From: Xanthostigma xanthostigma | Lineage: Eukaryota; Arthropoda; Insecta; Raphidioptera; Raphidiidae | Reading direction: 5' to 3' | Assembly (NCBI GenBank): GCA_963575645.1 | Contig: OY754466.1 | Coordinates: 10,332,001-10,396,000 of the forward strand | Length of the DNA stretch: 64,000 bases | Part shown: in pieces, positions 58,701 to 64,000 of the stretch | How the letters are laid out: every line of letters starts with the position of its first letter | Position numbering within the stretch: position 1 is the stretch's first letter | Notes under the pieces: model-generated | Databases searched by the model: none | What the model was told of the DNA's origin: nothing | What the model saw: only the letters and a program-made list of their open reading frames with translations | Translations under genes and position numbers: made by a program

Positions 58701-61223
58701 AAAGAAAACCTTTTGTCAGATTTTTATTGAAGTTCTCGTAATGTCTTTGCTAGTACATATAATGATAAGGTACGATTTTCTGTCTTAAGGCCGCTGCACA
58801 CGAGGCTAGAAACGCTACTAGGAGTTCTGCTAGCCGGTAGGCTGGATACGAAGCTGGAAATGACGTCACTGCGGGATCGTCTGCTAGCTCACAAGATAGG
58901 TTTTGAAATTAGAACAGGGGCTATTTTCCTTGCTAGGTCCGCTGCTAGGTATGGGTAAGAACCAATCAAGAGACAGATTCTTGTCACGTGGGCGACTTGA
59001 ACAAACGCCCACAAACCAACATGGCACCATTCTGCTCAGATGCTCTGTGTTTATATTTGAACTATCATTGCGCGCGCATCAGATTTATTCACAAAACAGC
59101 TTGAAAATAAGTCTCGTGTGAAGCGAGCACATAACAGCAATCAAGAAAATCAGCACTAGAAAACTAGTAGGCAAATTTAGCATGGAATCTAGCAGCGTTT
59201 TTAGCCTCGTGTGCAGCGGCCTTTAATTGCTATTATGTGCTCGCTTCACACGAGACGTCTTTAAAAGCTTGCTCTGCAGGTAGATTCGGTATGAGCTAGC
59301 AGTGACATTATTTCCAGCTTCGTGTCTGTAAACACAGTAGCTAATCTATAGTAAATGATGTTTAAATTGCAAGTTTATTTTCATATTTCATTATCTGCAA
59401 TCGGTACAAATCGTTAAACTCGATAATGCTAATATATAAATGCGAAGAAAACTGTCAGGAAAAATAAAACTTTTAATGGTCCATTATTTTCAAAGTATAT
59501 TCAAAATTTTCTTTTATTGAAGACATTACGAACTTTATATAGAAAGCATTGTTACTCATGCATATAATATTTTTATATCTTATAGATCGTTACAAAAATT
59601 CGTTAACTTTAAATGCTTACTTTATTACCATATTTGAGATGTGGCACGTACATTATTGGTCGGATGGTGGGACCTCTTTAAAATATTAGTATTCGAAACC
59701 CAAAGGAATGGTGAGACCTCTGGTGAGAAATGCGCCGAACTGTCCTAAGGGGGGTTTTTGACAGGTAAACTATGTAGGCATAAGGTAAACATTGATTTAG
59801 AAGAGTATGATGGAGACTAACCTAAGCTTTTCTAAATCAATGTTTACAAATTTAAATGCGCCGAACTGTCCTAAGGGGGGTTTTTGACAGGTGATTTAGA
59901 AAAGCATGATGAAGGCGAACCTAGCCTCCATCATGCTTTTCTAAATCAATGTTTACCTTATGCCTCCATAGTTTACCTGTCAAAAACTCCCCTTAGGACA
60001 GTTCGGCGCATTTATCACCAGAAGTGTCACCATTCCTTTGGGTTCCGAATAGATTTTTAATTGTATTCCAAATTACCAACAGTATCTCAAATACCATATG
60101 AAGGGTACACGGGAAGAAGGCGGTTTGTCAAAAAATGTAAATTGTACAGGAGAGCATTTTGAAGTGTTTAAGATCGTACCATTTACTTGCTGATGCATTT
60201 CTTTCAACGCTTATAACTTTTGACCTAGCGTATTCTTGTCTACAATGAATACACCAACAGAAAGGTACGACTTTTGACTACAAGATAAAAAAAATAATTT
60301 CGAATTTTTACTGAAAAAAAGCCTTCTTCACGTGTACCCTTCATATTCACTTTTTCGAAGTGTGAGCAGGCAGTAGGTATTCTTGTTTTGATAAAATTCA
60401 TTTTTTTCTTGTATGAAAATATGAAACTGATAATACTAAATATAAGATGTTTAAGTGAATCATATTTTAAAATATACGGGGTAACTGGTAATTGTTCGTA
60501 TTCCTTTAGGGAGAAGAAACTCATTTTGAATGATTAAACCTCTATCTAGGGATTCAAGAAAATCTGTTTCTGTTTTCTTTTTACAAAAATTCGAATTTTA
60601 GTTAATTGTGACTTTTTGGTCTGAATTTTTCCATGATCTGATAGCTTATTAATTGGCCAACCTTCCTAAAGCTAAAAACCACGAAATTTATTGTTAGATT
60701 TTATGTTGTGTGTTAAAACTTACAATAAATAAAAAAAGTAAAATAAAAATTCTTCTCAAAAGTGTTATTATCATAAAAAATGACGCATTTCCGACCCCCA
60801 AGTGATAAAGTTAAATCATTCCAAATTAGTCGTAGTTTCTTCTCCCGAGAGGAATACGAGCAATTACCGGTCACCCTATATAATATCTACTATAAAACAT
60901 TTCAAGATAGTATTAAGTTTCGAAACGAAGCACCAAAGTTGTAAATAAAAGTTTATTTCATTTGTGTTTGATGTGTTATGTAGTATGTATATTGGCAATA
61001 CTTGTTTGCTGACATTGTTTTGTTCTGATGCGCTTTCCACAGGATTCGTCACGATTTAATGACGTGGGGGGATCGATTCACTGCCAAAGAGGTGGATGTC
61101 GCATTGGAGGACGCCCCAGTGTACATCAATAAAGGAAAAGCTATGATTGATTACGTAAAGTTCTGTAAAGCTCTGTGCGGATTACGCAAGAAACCCAAAG
61201 TGTCACCTTCAGGAGAGCTTTAA
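43644..61223 (+). CDS. Regulatory myosin light chain-like EF-hand protein (gene span, five coding exons)
   Basis: Joining 43644-43703, 46455-46838, 47627-47749, 47833-47969 and 61043-61223 gives 294 residues. Residues 1 to about 140 are a Lys-rich, then Glu/Gln/Thr/Pro/Ala-rich, probably disordered extension. Residues 141-294 align end to end with regulatory myosin light chains: LKEAFFLFDLNNDGIIDRND holds the family's EF loop 1 (residues 154-165, D-x-N-x-D-G-x-I-D-x-x-D), then NPLDFDAFV, LDPEETLLDALSRWD and TWGDRFTAKEVD. Such chains bind the myosin heavy-chain neck and tune contraction. The usual myosin-kinase site (R-x-x-S just before the core) is not evident. Of the later EF loops, the one after LSRWD is degenerate (DYNNSGLISEER), so calcium probably binds only at loop 1. 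All junctions are GT-AG. It is a divergent member, not a plain Mlc2 or spaghetti-squash chain. Confidence 0.85.
44197..44673. repeat. Foldback repeat with CCGAAGATG ... GAAACGTC core
   Basis: Arms of about 190 bases share AAGAATCCTG, ATAGGATCGATGAAACAAAG, CAATCTTTATGCCATCTTCG and AATTTATTTTATACATAACA with their complements. Each arm carries the hairpin-plus-GAAACGTCAGAC core; the left arm's hairpin is perfect (GGCA...TGCC). It is non-coding and lies in intron 1. Confidence 0.75.
45622..46380. repeat. Large inverted repeat (about 760 bp) in intron 1
   Basis: Arms of about 250 bases begin CACCTCGAAATGAAACGGAA and end in its relative complement CCGTTTCATTCCGAGGTTG. They share TTTATTTTGGCATTCTAAAT and ATTTGTAGAGTATAAAACTC-like blocks. 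The arms have drifted apart, so the element is old. There is no ORF apart from arm-specific chance frames. Confidence 0.75.
46455..46838 (+). CDS. Myosin light chain-like gene, exon 2
   Basis: It encodes residues 21-148. The first part is basic (KKRKSGVKKGSEASPAKNSS). The middle is acidic and Gln/Thr-rich with ETEVKPQATAVASHQNEQQT, then a Pro/Ala piece (IPAAPKEMYKAPPAATKK). The end DISLLSDIDEKKLLELKE is the helix before EF-hand 1. An in-frame TAA lies just before the CAG acceptor, which supports the exon start; the donor is GAG|GTAAGA. Codon use and the long open frame agree with coding. Confidence 0.85.
46839..47626. other. Intron 2 of the light-chain gene
   Basis: This 788-base intron has donor GTAAGA and acceptor GATTCCGTAG. 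It contains an A-rich tract at about 47505-47548 next to a tRNA T-arm-like AGGTTTGAGTCCTGATGG (minus strand), possibly a SINE relic. Confidence 0.65.
47627..47749 (+). CDS. Myosin light chain-like gene, exon 3 (EF-hand 1)
   Basis: It encodes residues 149-189, AFFLFDLNNDGIIDRNDLIL, then TYQTLGQNNIPEEDIQKMLSE. The loop DLNNDGIIDRND has oxygen ligands at positions 1, 3, 5, 9 and 12, with Asp rather than Glu at 12, as in regulatory light chains. Both junctions are in phase 0, with donor GAG|GTAAAA. Confidence 0.9.
47750..47832. other. Intron 3 of the light-chain gene
   Basis: A compact 83-base intron with donor GTAAAA and a pyrimidine-rich acceptor (CCGTATTTTTAG). Confidence 0.8.
47833..47969 (+). 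CDS. Myosin light chain-like gene, exon 4
   Basis: It encodes residues 190-234 and two bases of codon 235: APNPLDFDAFVVLLGYKTIE, then LDPEETLLDALSRWDYNNSG and LISEE. This matches the EF-2/EF-3 span of regulatory light chains (xPxNFxxFLxxF ... DPEDxxxxAFxxFD). The donor CG|GTAAGT gives phase 2 and is strong. Confidence 0.9.
48277..48806 (-). mobile_element. Mariner-type MITE (family M1), copy 2
   Basis: The terminal repeats CAGTATGTAAACACGTAAGG, then GTGCACATAGGGAAATTAGC, are flanked by TA at 48275-48276 and 48807-48808. It is reversed relative to 23905-24455 and shares ATCTCCGCCTATTCGTGTTG with it. Confidence 0.85.
48830..50830. other. Unassigned intronic AT-rich sequence
   Basis: Several phrases (TACAGTAGGGTGTCCGTTAT near 49508; AGAACGCTCTACAAAAAGGT near 49750) look like repeat interiors. 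No paired ends could be found, and no exon signal. Confidence 0.35.
50850..51252 (+). mobile_element. Helitron- or RTE-like repeat ending GCTAGT
   Basis: It runs from CACGCGATAAACTCAAAAAC to CACCCGGGTGAAACCGGGCC, then GGGCCGCTAGT. It shares AGCTCAAAGCTATTAGTTCA and AAATACATTTTGCAGAATT-like text with 17335-17721. The hairpin-like CCGGGTGAAACCGG before CTAGT fits a Helitron 3' end. Confidence 0.55.
51267..51573. mobile_element. Harbinger-type MITE with TTA duplication
   Basis: The terminal repeats GGGACCATTCATTAATTACG and the near complement TACGTAATTAACGAATGATC lie between TTA at 51264-51266 and 51574-51576. It is 307 bases and non-coding. It landed 15 bases after the end of the preceding repeat. 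Confidence 0.85.
51577..52258. other. No recognisable feature (intronic)
   Basis: A GA-rich tract lies at 51628-51675 (GAGAGAGAAAGGGAGAGGGA). Otherwise it is ordinary AT-rich intron sequence. Confidence 0.4.
52263..52956. mobile_element. Inverted-repeat element flanked by TTAA
   Basis: GGAGGTTGAGCCGTTTTAC faces GTAACGGATCAACCTCC. TTAA lies on each side (52259-52262 and 52957-52960). The interior is very AT-rich and non-coding. Like 13548-14056, the TTAA suggests piggyBac-type mobilisation, but this is inference. Confidence 0.65.
53157..54156. mobile_element. 1000-bp foldback element with TTA duplication
   Basis: The ends TAGACCAGTGAAGTTAGC and TAGACCAATACAGTTAGC (other strand) lie between TTA at 53154-53156 and 54157-54159. 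The arms of about 400 bases share AACGAATGATGAGGAAGGGA, ATTTTTCGATTGGAGGTCA and AAGGTAAGTCTCCTGAAAAT with their complements. The TTA duplication suits Harbinger, but the very long arms are unusual for it. No transposase remains. Confidence 0.8.
54211..54283 (-). pseudogene. tRNA-Ile(AAT)-like sequence, copy 2
   Basis: TAGCTCAGTTGGTTAGAGCG, then TCGTGCTAATATCGCGAAGG matches insect tRNA-Ile(AAT) through the D and anticodon arms. The T stem is broken (GAGTTCGACTACCATGG), with the same kind of change as at 40652, so both descend from one mobile ancestor. Confidence 0.65.
54511..55664. other. No recognisable feature (intronic)
   Basis: AT-rich sequence. TTAACCGATTTAATTAAAATT-style phrases near 55255 and 55405 hint at decayed repeat sequence. 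Nothing firm. Confidence 0.35.
55667..56080 (-). mobile_element. Harbinger MITE family H1, reversed copy
   Basis: AGGCCGCTGCACACGAGGCT begins after TAA at 55664-55666. The interior is the reverse complement of 58788-59222. The far terminal repeat stops after AGCGTTTCTAGCCTCGTG, so that end is shortened. Confidence 0.8.
56081..56485. other. No recognisable feature (intronic)
   Basis: AT-rich intron sequence; nothing could be supported. Confidence 0.4.
56490..56560 (+). mobile_element. Fragment of a repeat widespread in Lepidoptera
   Basis: AACAGGCCAAGTGCGAGTCG, then GACTCGCGCAACGAGGGGTT and CCGTAC is, from memory, nearly identical to a motif found in very many lepidopteran genomes. Only about 70 bases can be recognised here. 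The class is unclear to me. Confidence 0.5.
56820..57002. repeat. Degenerate short tandem repeat (CTAGTTTGKCC-type)
   Basis: Units such as ACTAGTTCAGCTTACGC, AACTGGTTTGTCC, GACCAGTTTGGCCTAGGC and AACTAGTTTGGTCTAGGC recur every 15-30 bases, partly inverted. It ends at the hAT-like terminus at 57003. Confidence 0.55.
57003..57290 (+). mobile_element. hAT-type element fragment
   Basis: CAGGGGTCGGCAACCTGCGG, then CTCGCGAGTCGCATGCGGCT and GTTGCGGCTC is the style of a hAT terminal and subterminal region. The matching right terminus was not found before the next insertion. Confidence 0.5.
57327..58037 (-). mobile_element. Helitron/RTE-like repeat carrying a tRNA-Lys(CTT)-type insert, copy 2
   Basis: It is colinear with 42020-42560 (GCGCTAATCTCAGAAACTAC; GCGGAACATAAATGAAAAAT; tRNA; TTCTTCTAAGGTTTACATTT; TGAATGTGCGTACTCGTGTC, all on the minus strand). 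A 38-base direct repeat flanks the interval at 57289-57326 and 58038-58075 (core AGAAGGGTTAAGAGTAATTA), with two mismatches. That is far longer than usual target duplications. Confidence 0.6.
57667..57738 (-). pseudogene. tRNA-Lys(CTT)-like sequence
   Basis: GCCCGGATAGCTCAGTCGGT, then GACTCTTAATGC and GGTTCAAGCCCCACG closely follow insect tRNA-Lys(CTT), and the CTT anticodon is intact. The T stem is weakened and the acceptor 3' strand has lost pairs, so function is doubtful. It sits inside the mobile repeat. Confidence 0.6.
58076..58784. other. No recognisable feature (intronic)
   Basis: AT-rich sequence. The open frame at about 58321-58527 is hydrophobic but unlike a known protein, and no splice sites frame it. 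Confidence 0.35.
58788..59222 (+). mobile_element. Harbinger MITE family H1, most intact copy
   Basis: 435 bases with terminal repeats of about 35 bases (AGGCCGCTGCACACGAGGCT, then AGAAACGCTACTAG) and TTA at 58785-58787 and 59223-59225. The inside includes TGACGTCACTGCGGGATCGT and CTCACAAGATAGG. It has no coding capacity and serves here as the reference copy of the family. A short reversed relic follows at 59226-59335. Confidence 0.9.
59226..59335 (-). mobile_element. Harbinger MITE family H1, reversed relic
   Basis: ATTATGTGCTCGCTTCACAC, then GAGACGTCTTTAAAAGCTTG and CAGTGACATTATTTCCAGCT correspond to inner parts of the family read backwards, joined with an internal gap. Confidence 0.6.
59336..59690. 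other. No gene; short piece of repeat K
   Basis: AT-rich intron sequence. At 59645-59680 GGTCGGATGGTGGGACCT is a fragment of repeat family K. Confidence 0.4.
59691..60050. mobile_element. Foldback MITE, family A copy 3, internally duplicated
   Basis: The outer ends ATTCGAAACCCAAAGGAATG and CATTCCTTTGGGTTCCGAAT are as in the other copies. Inside, the GCGCCGAACTGTCCTAAG block appears twice in the left half and once, complemented, in the right. One family member has therefore inserted into or recombined with another. Confidence 0.75.
60099..60343. mobile_element. Mariner-type MITE (245 bp)
   Basis: TGAAGGGTACACGGGAAGAA faces TTCTTCACGTGTACCCTTCA, and TA flanks each end (60097-60098 and 60344-60345). 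It is non-coding. Confidence 0.75.
60477..60877 (-). mobile_element. MITE family G, copy 2
   Basis: The outer ends (GGGTAACTGGTAATTG and, on the other strand, GGGTGACCGGTAATTG) and inner CTCGGGAGAAGAAACTACGA-type arms match 36405-36838 in the opposite orientation. TA lies at both borders. Confidence 0.75.
61043..61223 (+). CDS. Myosin light chain-like gene, exon 5 (terminal)
   Basis: It completes codon 235 (CG|G, Arg) and encodes IRHDLMTWGDRFTAKEVDVA, then LEDAPVYINKGKAMIDYVKF and CKALCGLRKKPKVSPSGEL before TAA. TWGDRFTAKEVD matches the TMGDRFTxEEVD hallmark of regulatory light chains, and IDYVKF the final EF-hand helix. The basic Ser/Pro tail replaces the acidic or short tails of ordinary family members. 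The acceptor is TTTCCACAG. Confidence 0.92.
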
Positions 61224-61390
61224 GCATCATTTATTATATTGCTGTTTAAGTTTGGCGCAGAAATACACTAAATTTTAAAGTCTTATAGTATATAAAACAC
61301 ATTTTGCATCTTATAATATATTATGTAATATAATTGTAATTAAAATTGATTTTGTCCTTGATAGTAAATAAATAGTAGGATAATGATAAC
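61224..61390 (+). other. 3' untranslated region of the light-chain gene
   Basis: AT-rich sequence from the TAA stop to just past the AATAAA signal. Its end is set by that signal and by the start of a mobile element at 61400. Confidence 0.55.
61367..61372 (+). terminator. Polyadenylation signal AATAAA
   Basis: The canonical hexamer lies 144 bases after the stop codon, at a usual distance for an insect 3' end. The mRNA should end some 15-25 bases further on. Confidence 0.6.
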
Positions 61391-61399
61391 TTGGACTTA

Positions 61400-61969
61400 T
61401 GCCCATATTCACCGAACACTATTAAAGATAGAAGCTACTACTCTTGGAACTAATTTATTCGTTAGAATAAAATTTACTTTCTATTCACCAAGAAAATTAT
61501 AGTTAGTTGAAGAATAAATACTACACTACTTGCTCTTTTTGTTGAATAAATTGACGTTCACCTAAAAATCCGACCGATGGCGTTAGTGTAAACGTCAAAA
61601 AAAGTTTCACAAAATAATAATGTTTTATCCTAACCCAATGGCACACAAAACCTCCACTAACTTTAATGTTTTGATGCTATATACTTCACAAAAGGTTAAT
61701 AAACAACACATAAATAAATTCACAAGAGCAACTGTAGATATAATACTTCATGTTTATAGGTTAGGTATTATGATCTATGTAGCGGCCATTATTATTTGAT
61801 CAGGTGAATAAATATTTATACCCTTGAAGTAAACAATAGATTTATACCTATAGTAAACATAATTAGGTATGTACTCTGAATTGAATTATCGCTATTTATT
61901 CGGAGGAACAACTACCTGAAGAACAAATAAACCGAATAAATAACTACTTACGTTCGGTGAATATGGCCA
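61400..61969. mobile_element. Harbinger-type MITE with TTA duplication
   Basis: TGCCCATATTCACCGAAC faces GTTCGGTGAATATGGCCA. TTA lies at 61397-61399 and 61970-61972. The interior includes TGAAGAATAAATACTACACT and CTGAAGAACAAATAAACCGA as inexact inner repeats. It is non-coding and sits right at the 3' end of the gene. Confidence 0.8.
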
Positions 61970-61973
61970 TTAA

Positions 61974-62080
61974 TAAAGTAAATGTTTAATTTTACAAGGC
62001 AACGTTTCGTAGACTGCCTGATGAAGTAGATAAACAGTTCACGAAACGTTGGTTTGTAAAATTTAGCACTTTCTTTATTT
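61974..62080. repeat. Small foldback with CTGATGA ... GAAACGTT core
   Basis: The arms (AATAAAGTAAATG, TTTTACAAGGCAACGTTTCG and complements) pair across a centre. The centre reads CTGCCTGATGAAGTAGATAA, then ACAGTTCACGAAACGTTGG. The hairpin here is weak. It abuts the preceding Harbinger element. Confidence 0.6.
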
Positions 62081-62384
62081 AGTCCAACTTCCTAATAATC
62101 TCACTATTTATTGAAATATATAGGTAATTAAATTTCTGTGGAACTAAGCTACAACTAATAAATTTTTACAGATATATATGTTTGTGTATTTATTTCCTTT
62201 TATTAAAATGTGTTAATTACAAAGATGCGAAGAGAACTGAAATAGTACTTTTGTATCTCGTTCGTAAATGAAAGCATTATACGAGGAATCGATATGTTAA
62301 GACGAACGACCAACCACACAGTTTACAAATGCGCATTTTTTACGTCTGTCACTAAACGTGAATGTTGGTAAAATACTAAAATTG

Positions 62385-62690
62385 TAACAATTATTATTAT
62401 TTAATTCAGCATAATATTTATTAACGTAAGTTTGTAAAAATGAATATTATTTAATTTAACATATTTATTAACGTAAGTTTGTTACATGAATATTATTTAA
62501 TTCAACATATTTATTAACGTAACTTTGTAACATGAATATTATTTAATTCAACACATTTATTAATTTAAGTTTTTTAACATGAACACTACTTCCTAGAGTT
62601 CATACGCTCCGCTGCCATCTTGCCTCTGTTTCTCTACATGACCGCCAGGGTACACCAGTGGCGGCGTGGCTTTTTAAGACGTGGAGTTCC
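62385..62690 (+). repeat. Dispersed repeat with internal minisatellite, long copy
   Basis: Four tandem units of about 50 bases (each with TATTTATTAACGTAAGTTTG or a close form) lead to TGCCATCTTGCCTCTG, then CCAGTGGCGGCGTGGCTTTT. The same end follows two units at 25005-25190. Confidence 0.7.
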
Positions 62691-63262
62691 AAATTTATAT
62701 AAATCCATCTTTAAAAGACAAATATTTTTGCACGAGCCCTTATAAAATAGCTGCTTTTCATGCCTATTTAGTGGTTGTAAAAAGATCCTTTTCCACACTA
62801 GTGCGTAAAATAAAATAAAATAAATTCGATTTTACAAATCTAATAGTCTCTGTCAGTTACCATTTAAATTCACATGAGCAACAAAGACAAGCATAGTAGG
62901 CGTTGCCATCGTAAACAGTCCACATATAACTCTGAACTGTCAAAAATATTACAAATATACTCATTATGATGTGAAAATCAGCTATTTTATAGAAGGTACG
63001 TGCCAAAAATGTAGTATGTATGTCGACTGTAATGTTTTTATGAATCGTGTGACTGTTAAAACTTGCTAATCGCTCGTTATTACCTCAGTATCACACTAGT
63101 ACATAAAACGACGCATAACAATCTCGATATATAAACTAGTATTATGTAAATGTGACACTAAACAGTTTTATACCATGCAAACAGTTTCTACTTCGCTATA
63201 GACGTGTTATTTCGCCTCTACACTCGGATTTCTTTGCTTCTATCCTCCTTATCAGTATATTT
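62691..63262. other. No recognisable feature
   Basis: AT-rich sequence downstream of the gene; nothing could be supported. Confidence 0.4.
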
Positions 63263-63265
63263 GCC

Positions 63266-63910
63266 TGTACATAGTTATATGGCACATAAACTATTGACGT
63301 CAGTCGGATGGTGAGGCCTAGGGGCTAGCCTAAAAATCTCGCCTGAAAAATTTCACACAAATTTATGAAATGAAACTTTTGTTATAGCGCGATTACTCTC
63401 AAAAAATATAATCGATTTAAACTAAATTTGAAACACATGCTAAAATTTATTACCACAGTGCGATCATTTTTAGGGTTGTATTTAGTGATTGAAAAAAATT
63501 GGCCCAAAAACGCTGAGAAAATTTGTGGAATTGTTTAGAAATCTAGACTTATCCGTTTACATCAAAAATAAATGTTCAATAAATAAAATTATCGACCCAT
63601 TTTTTATACAATATATATTAACGAAAAAATATATAATTAATACATTAACGTTTCGATCCGGATTTGGATCTTCTTCAGAACTGATCTAAAAATCCGGATC
63701 GAAACGATAATGTATTAATTATATATTTTTTTGTTAATATATTGTCTGAAAAATTGGTCGAATATTTTATGTATTGAAGAGTTCTAATCAGACGTTAATC
63801 AAAGGTTTCAAAAACAAATGTGTCCATAAGATTTTTACACAATCGGACTCAAAAATTTTATGAAAGCACTAAAGTTTGAGGATAGGTATATTTAGTTTGA
63901 TGTATTAATT
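63266..63910 (+). repeat. Dispersed repeat family K, copy 2
   Basis: It begins around GTCAGTCGGATGGTGAGGCC and continues AATCGATTTAAACTAAATTT in the order seen at 10494-11160. A foldback at about 63600-63754 lies within it, absent from the first copy. Confidence 0.6.
63600..63754. repeat. Foldback repeat with CTGAAGA-GATCC hairpin-GAAACGTT core
   Basis: Arms of about 60 bases are built on AATATATTAACGAAAAAATA and TAATTAATACATTAACG. On the minus strand the centre reads TTCTGAAGAAGATCCAAATC, then CGGATCGAAACGTTAATG, with a perfect GATCC/GGATC stem. It is inserted in repeat K. Confidence 0.7.
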
Positions 63911-64000
63911 ATACAGATGCCAAATGTGGAAGCTACGGAAAATGAGGTGACATTTTTTATGTTGTTCAGAAATAATAACTGGATCGATCGCAGCGTGAGC

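Larger units (their letters stand above)
47970..61042. other. Intron 4 of the light-chain gene (about 13 kb)
   Basis: The intron runs from GTAAGT to TTTCCACAG. It is filled with at least a dozen mobile-element insertions, listed separately, and no second gene is seen on either strand. Its length comes from these insertions; introns 2 and 3 of the gene are short. Confidence 0.75.

Noticed and set aside
62018-62050. Active hammerhead ribozyme
   Set aside because: CTGATGA and GAAA are present, but stem II pairs poorly and stem I cannot be formed well; only the shared-core observation is kept.

Overview
This is an AT-rich insect nuclear window. Coding sequence is split by spliceosomal GT-AG introns, and the rest is packed with transposon relics. 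There is no operon layout, no ribosome-binding-site pattern and no dense ORF array. I place it in the arthropods, most likely the insects, from the myosin light chain gene and the repeat families (Penelope-like, Harbinger, hAT and mariner-type mini-elements, a tRNA-headed SINE, Helitron/RTE-like tails). I cannot fix the order.

Only one host protein-coding gene can be supported. It lies on the + strand at 43644..61223 and has five coding exons (43644-43703, 46455-46838, 47627-47749, 47833-47969, 61043-61223). The exons join in phase into a 294-residue protein. Residues about 140-294 are a regulatory myosin light chain (EF-hand) core. Residues 1 to about 140 are a low-complexity Lys/Glu/Gln/Pro/Ala extension. 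A polyadenylation signal lies at 61367-61372. Intron 4 is about 13 kb and almost entirely mobile-element debris.

Layout. 1-43 kb is gene-free repeat country: Harbinger-type elements with TTA/TAA duplications, mariner-type inverted-repeat elements with TA duplications, two solo LTRs of one family (one inside a Harbinger element), two copies of a tRNA-headed SINE, a LINE 3' end, a Penelope-like endonuclease fragment and many large perfect or near-perfect palindromes. 43.6-61.4 kb is the light-chain gene with its repeat-filled introns. 61.4-64 kb is more repeats.

Three repeat themes stand out. (1) Several dispersed repeats carry an internal tRNA-like sequence (two Ile-AAT type, two Lys type, one Leu/Ser-like, one Gly-CCC type), all decayed; at least the Ile and Lys pairs are copies of two larger repeats in which the tRNA moved as cargo. 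(2) At least six palindromic or terminal fragments share one core: CTGAAGA-like, one spacer base, a short hairpin, then GAAACGT. It recalls the hammerhead catalytic strand carried by Penelope-like elements, and a Penelope endonuclease relic lies nearby. (3) Many long foldback elements, up to 1 kb, are nested or abut each other.

All family calls come from reading the sequence alone; no database search was possible.
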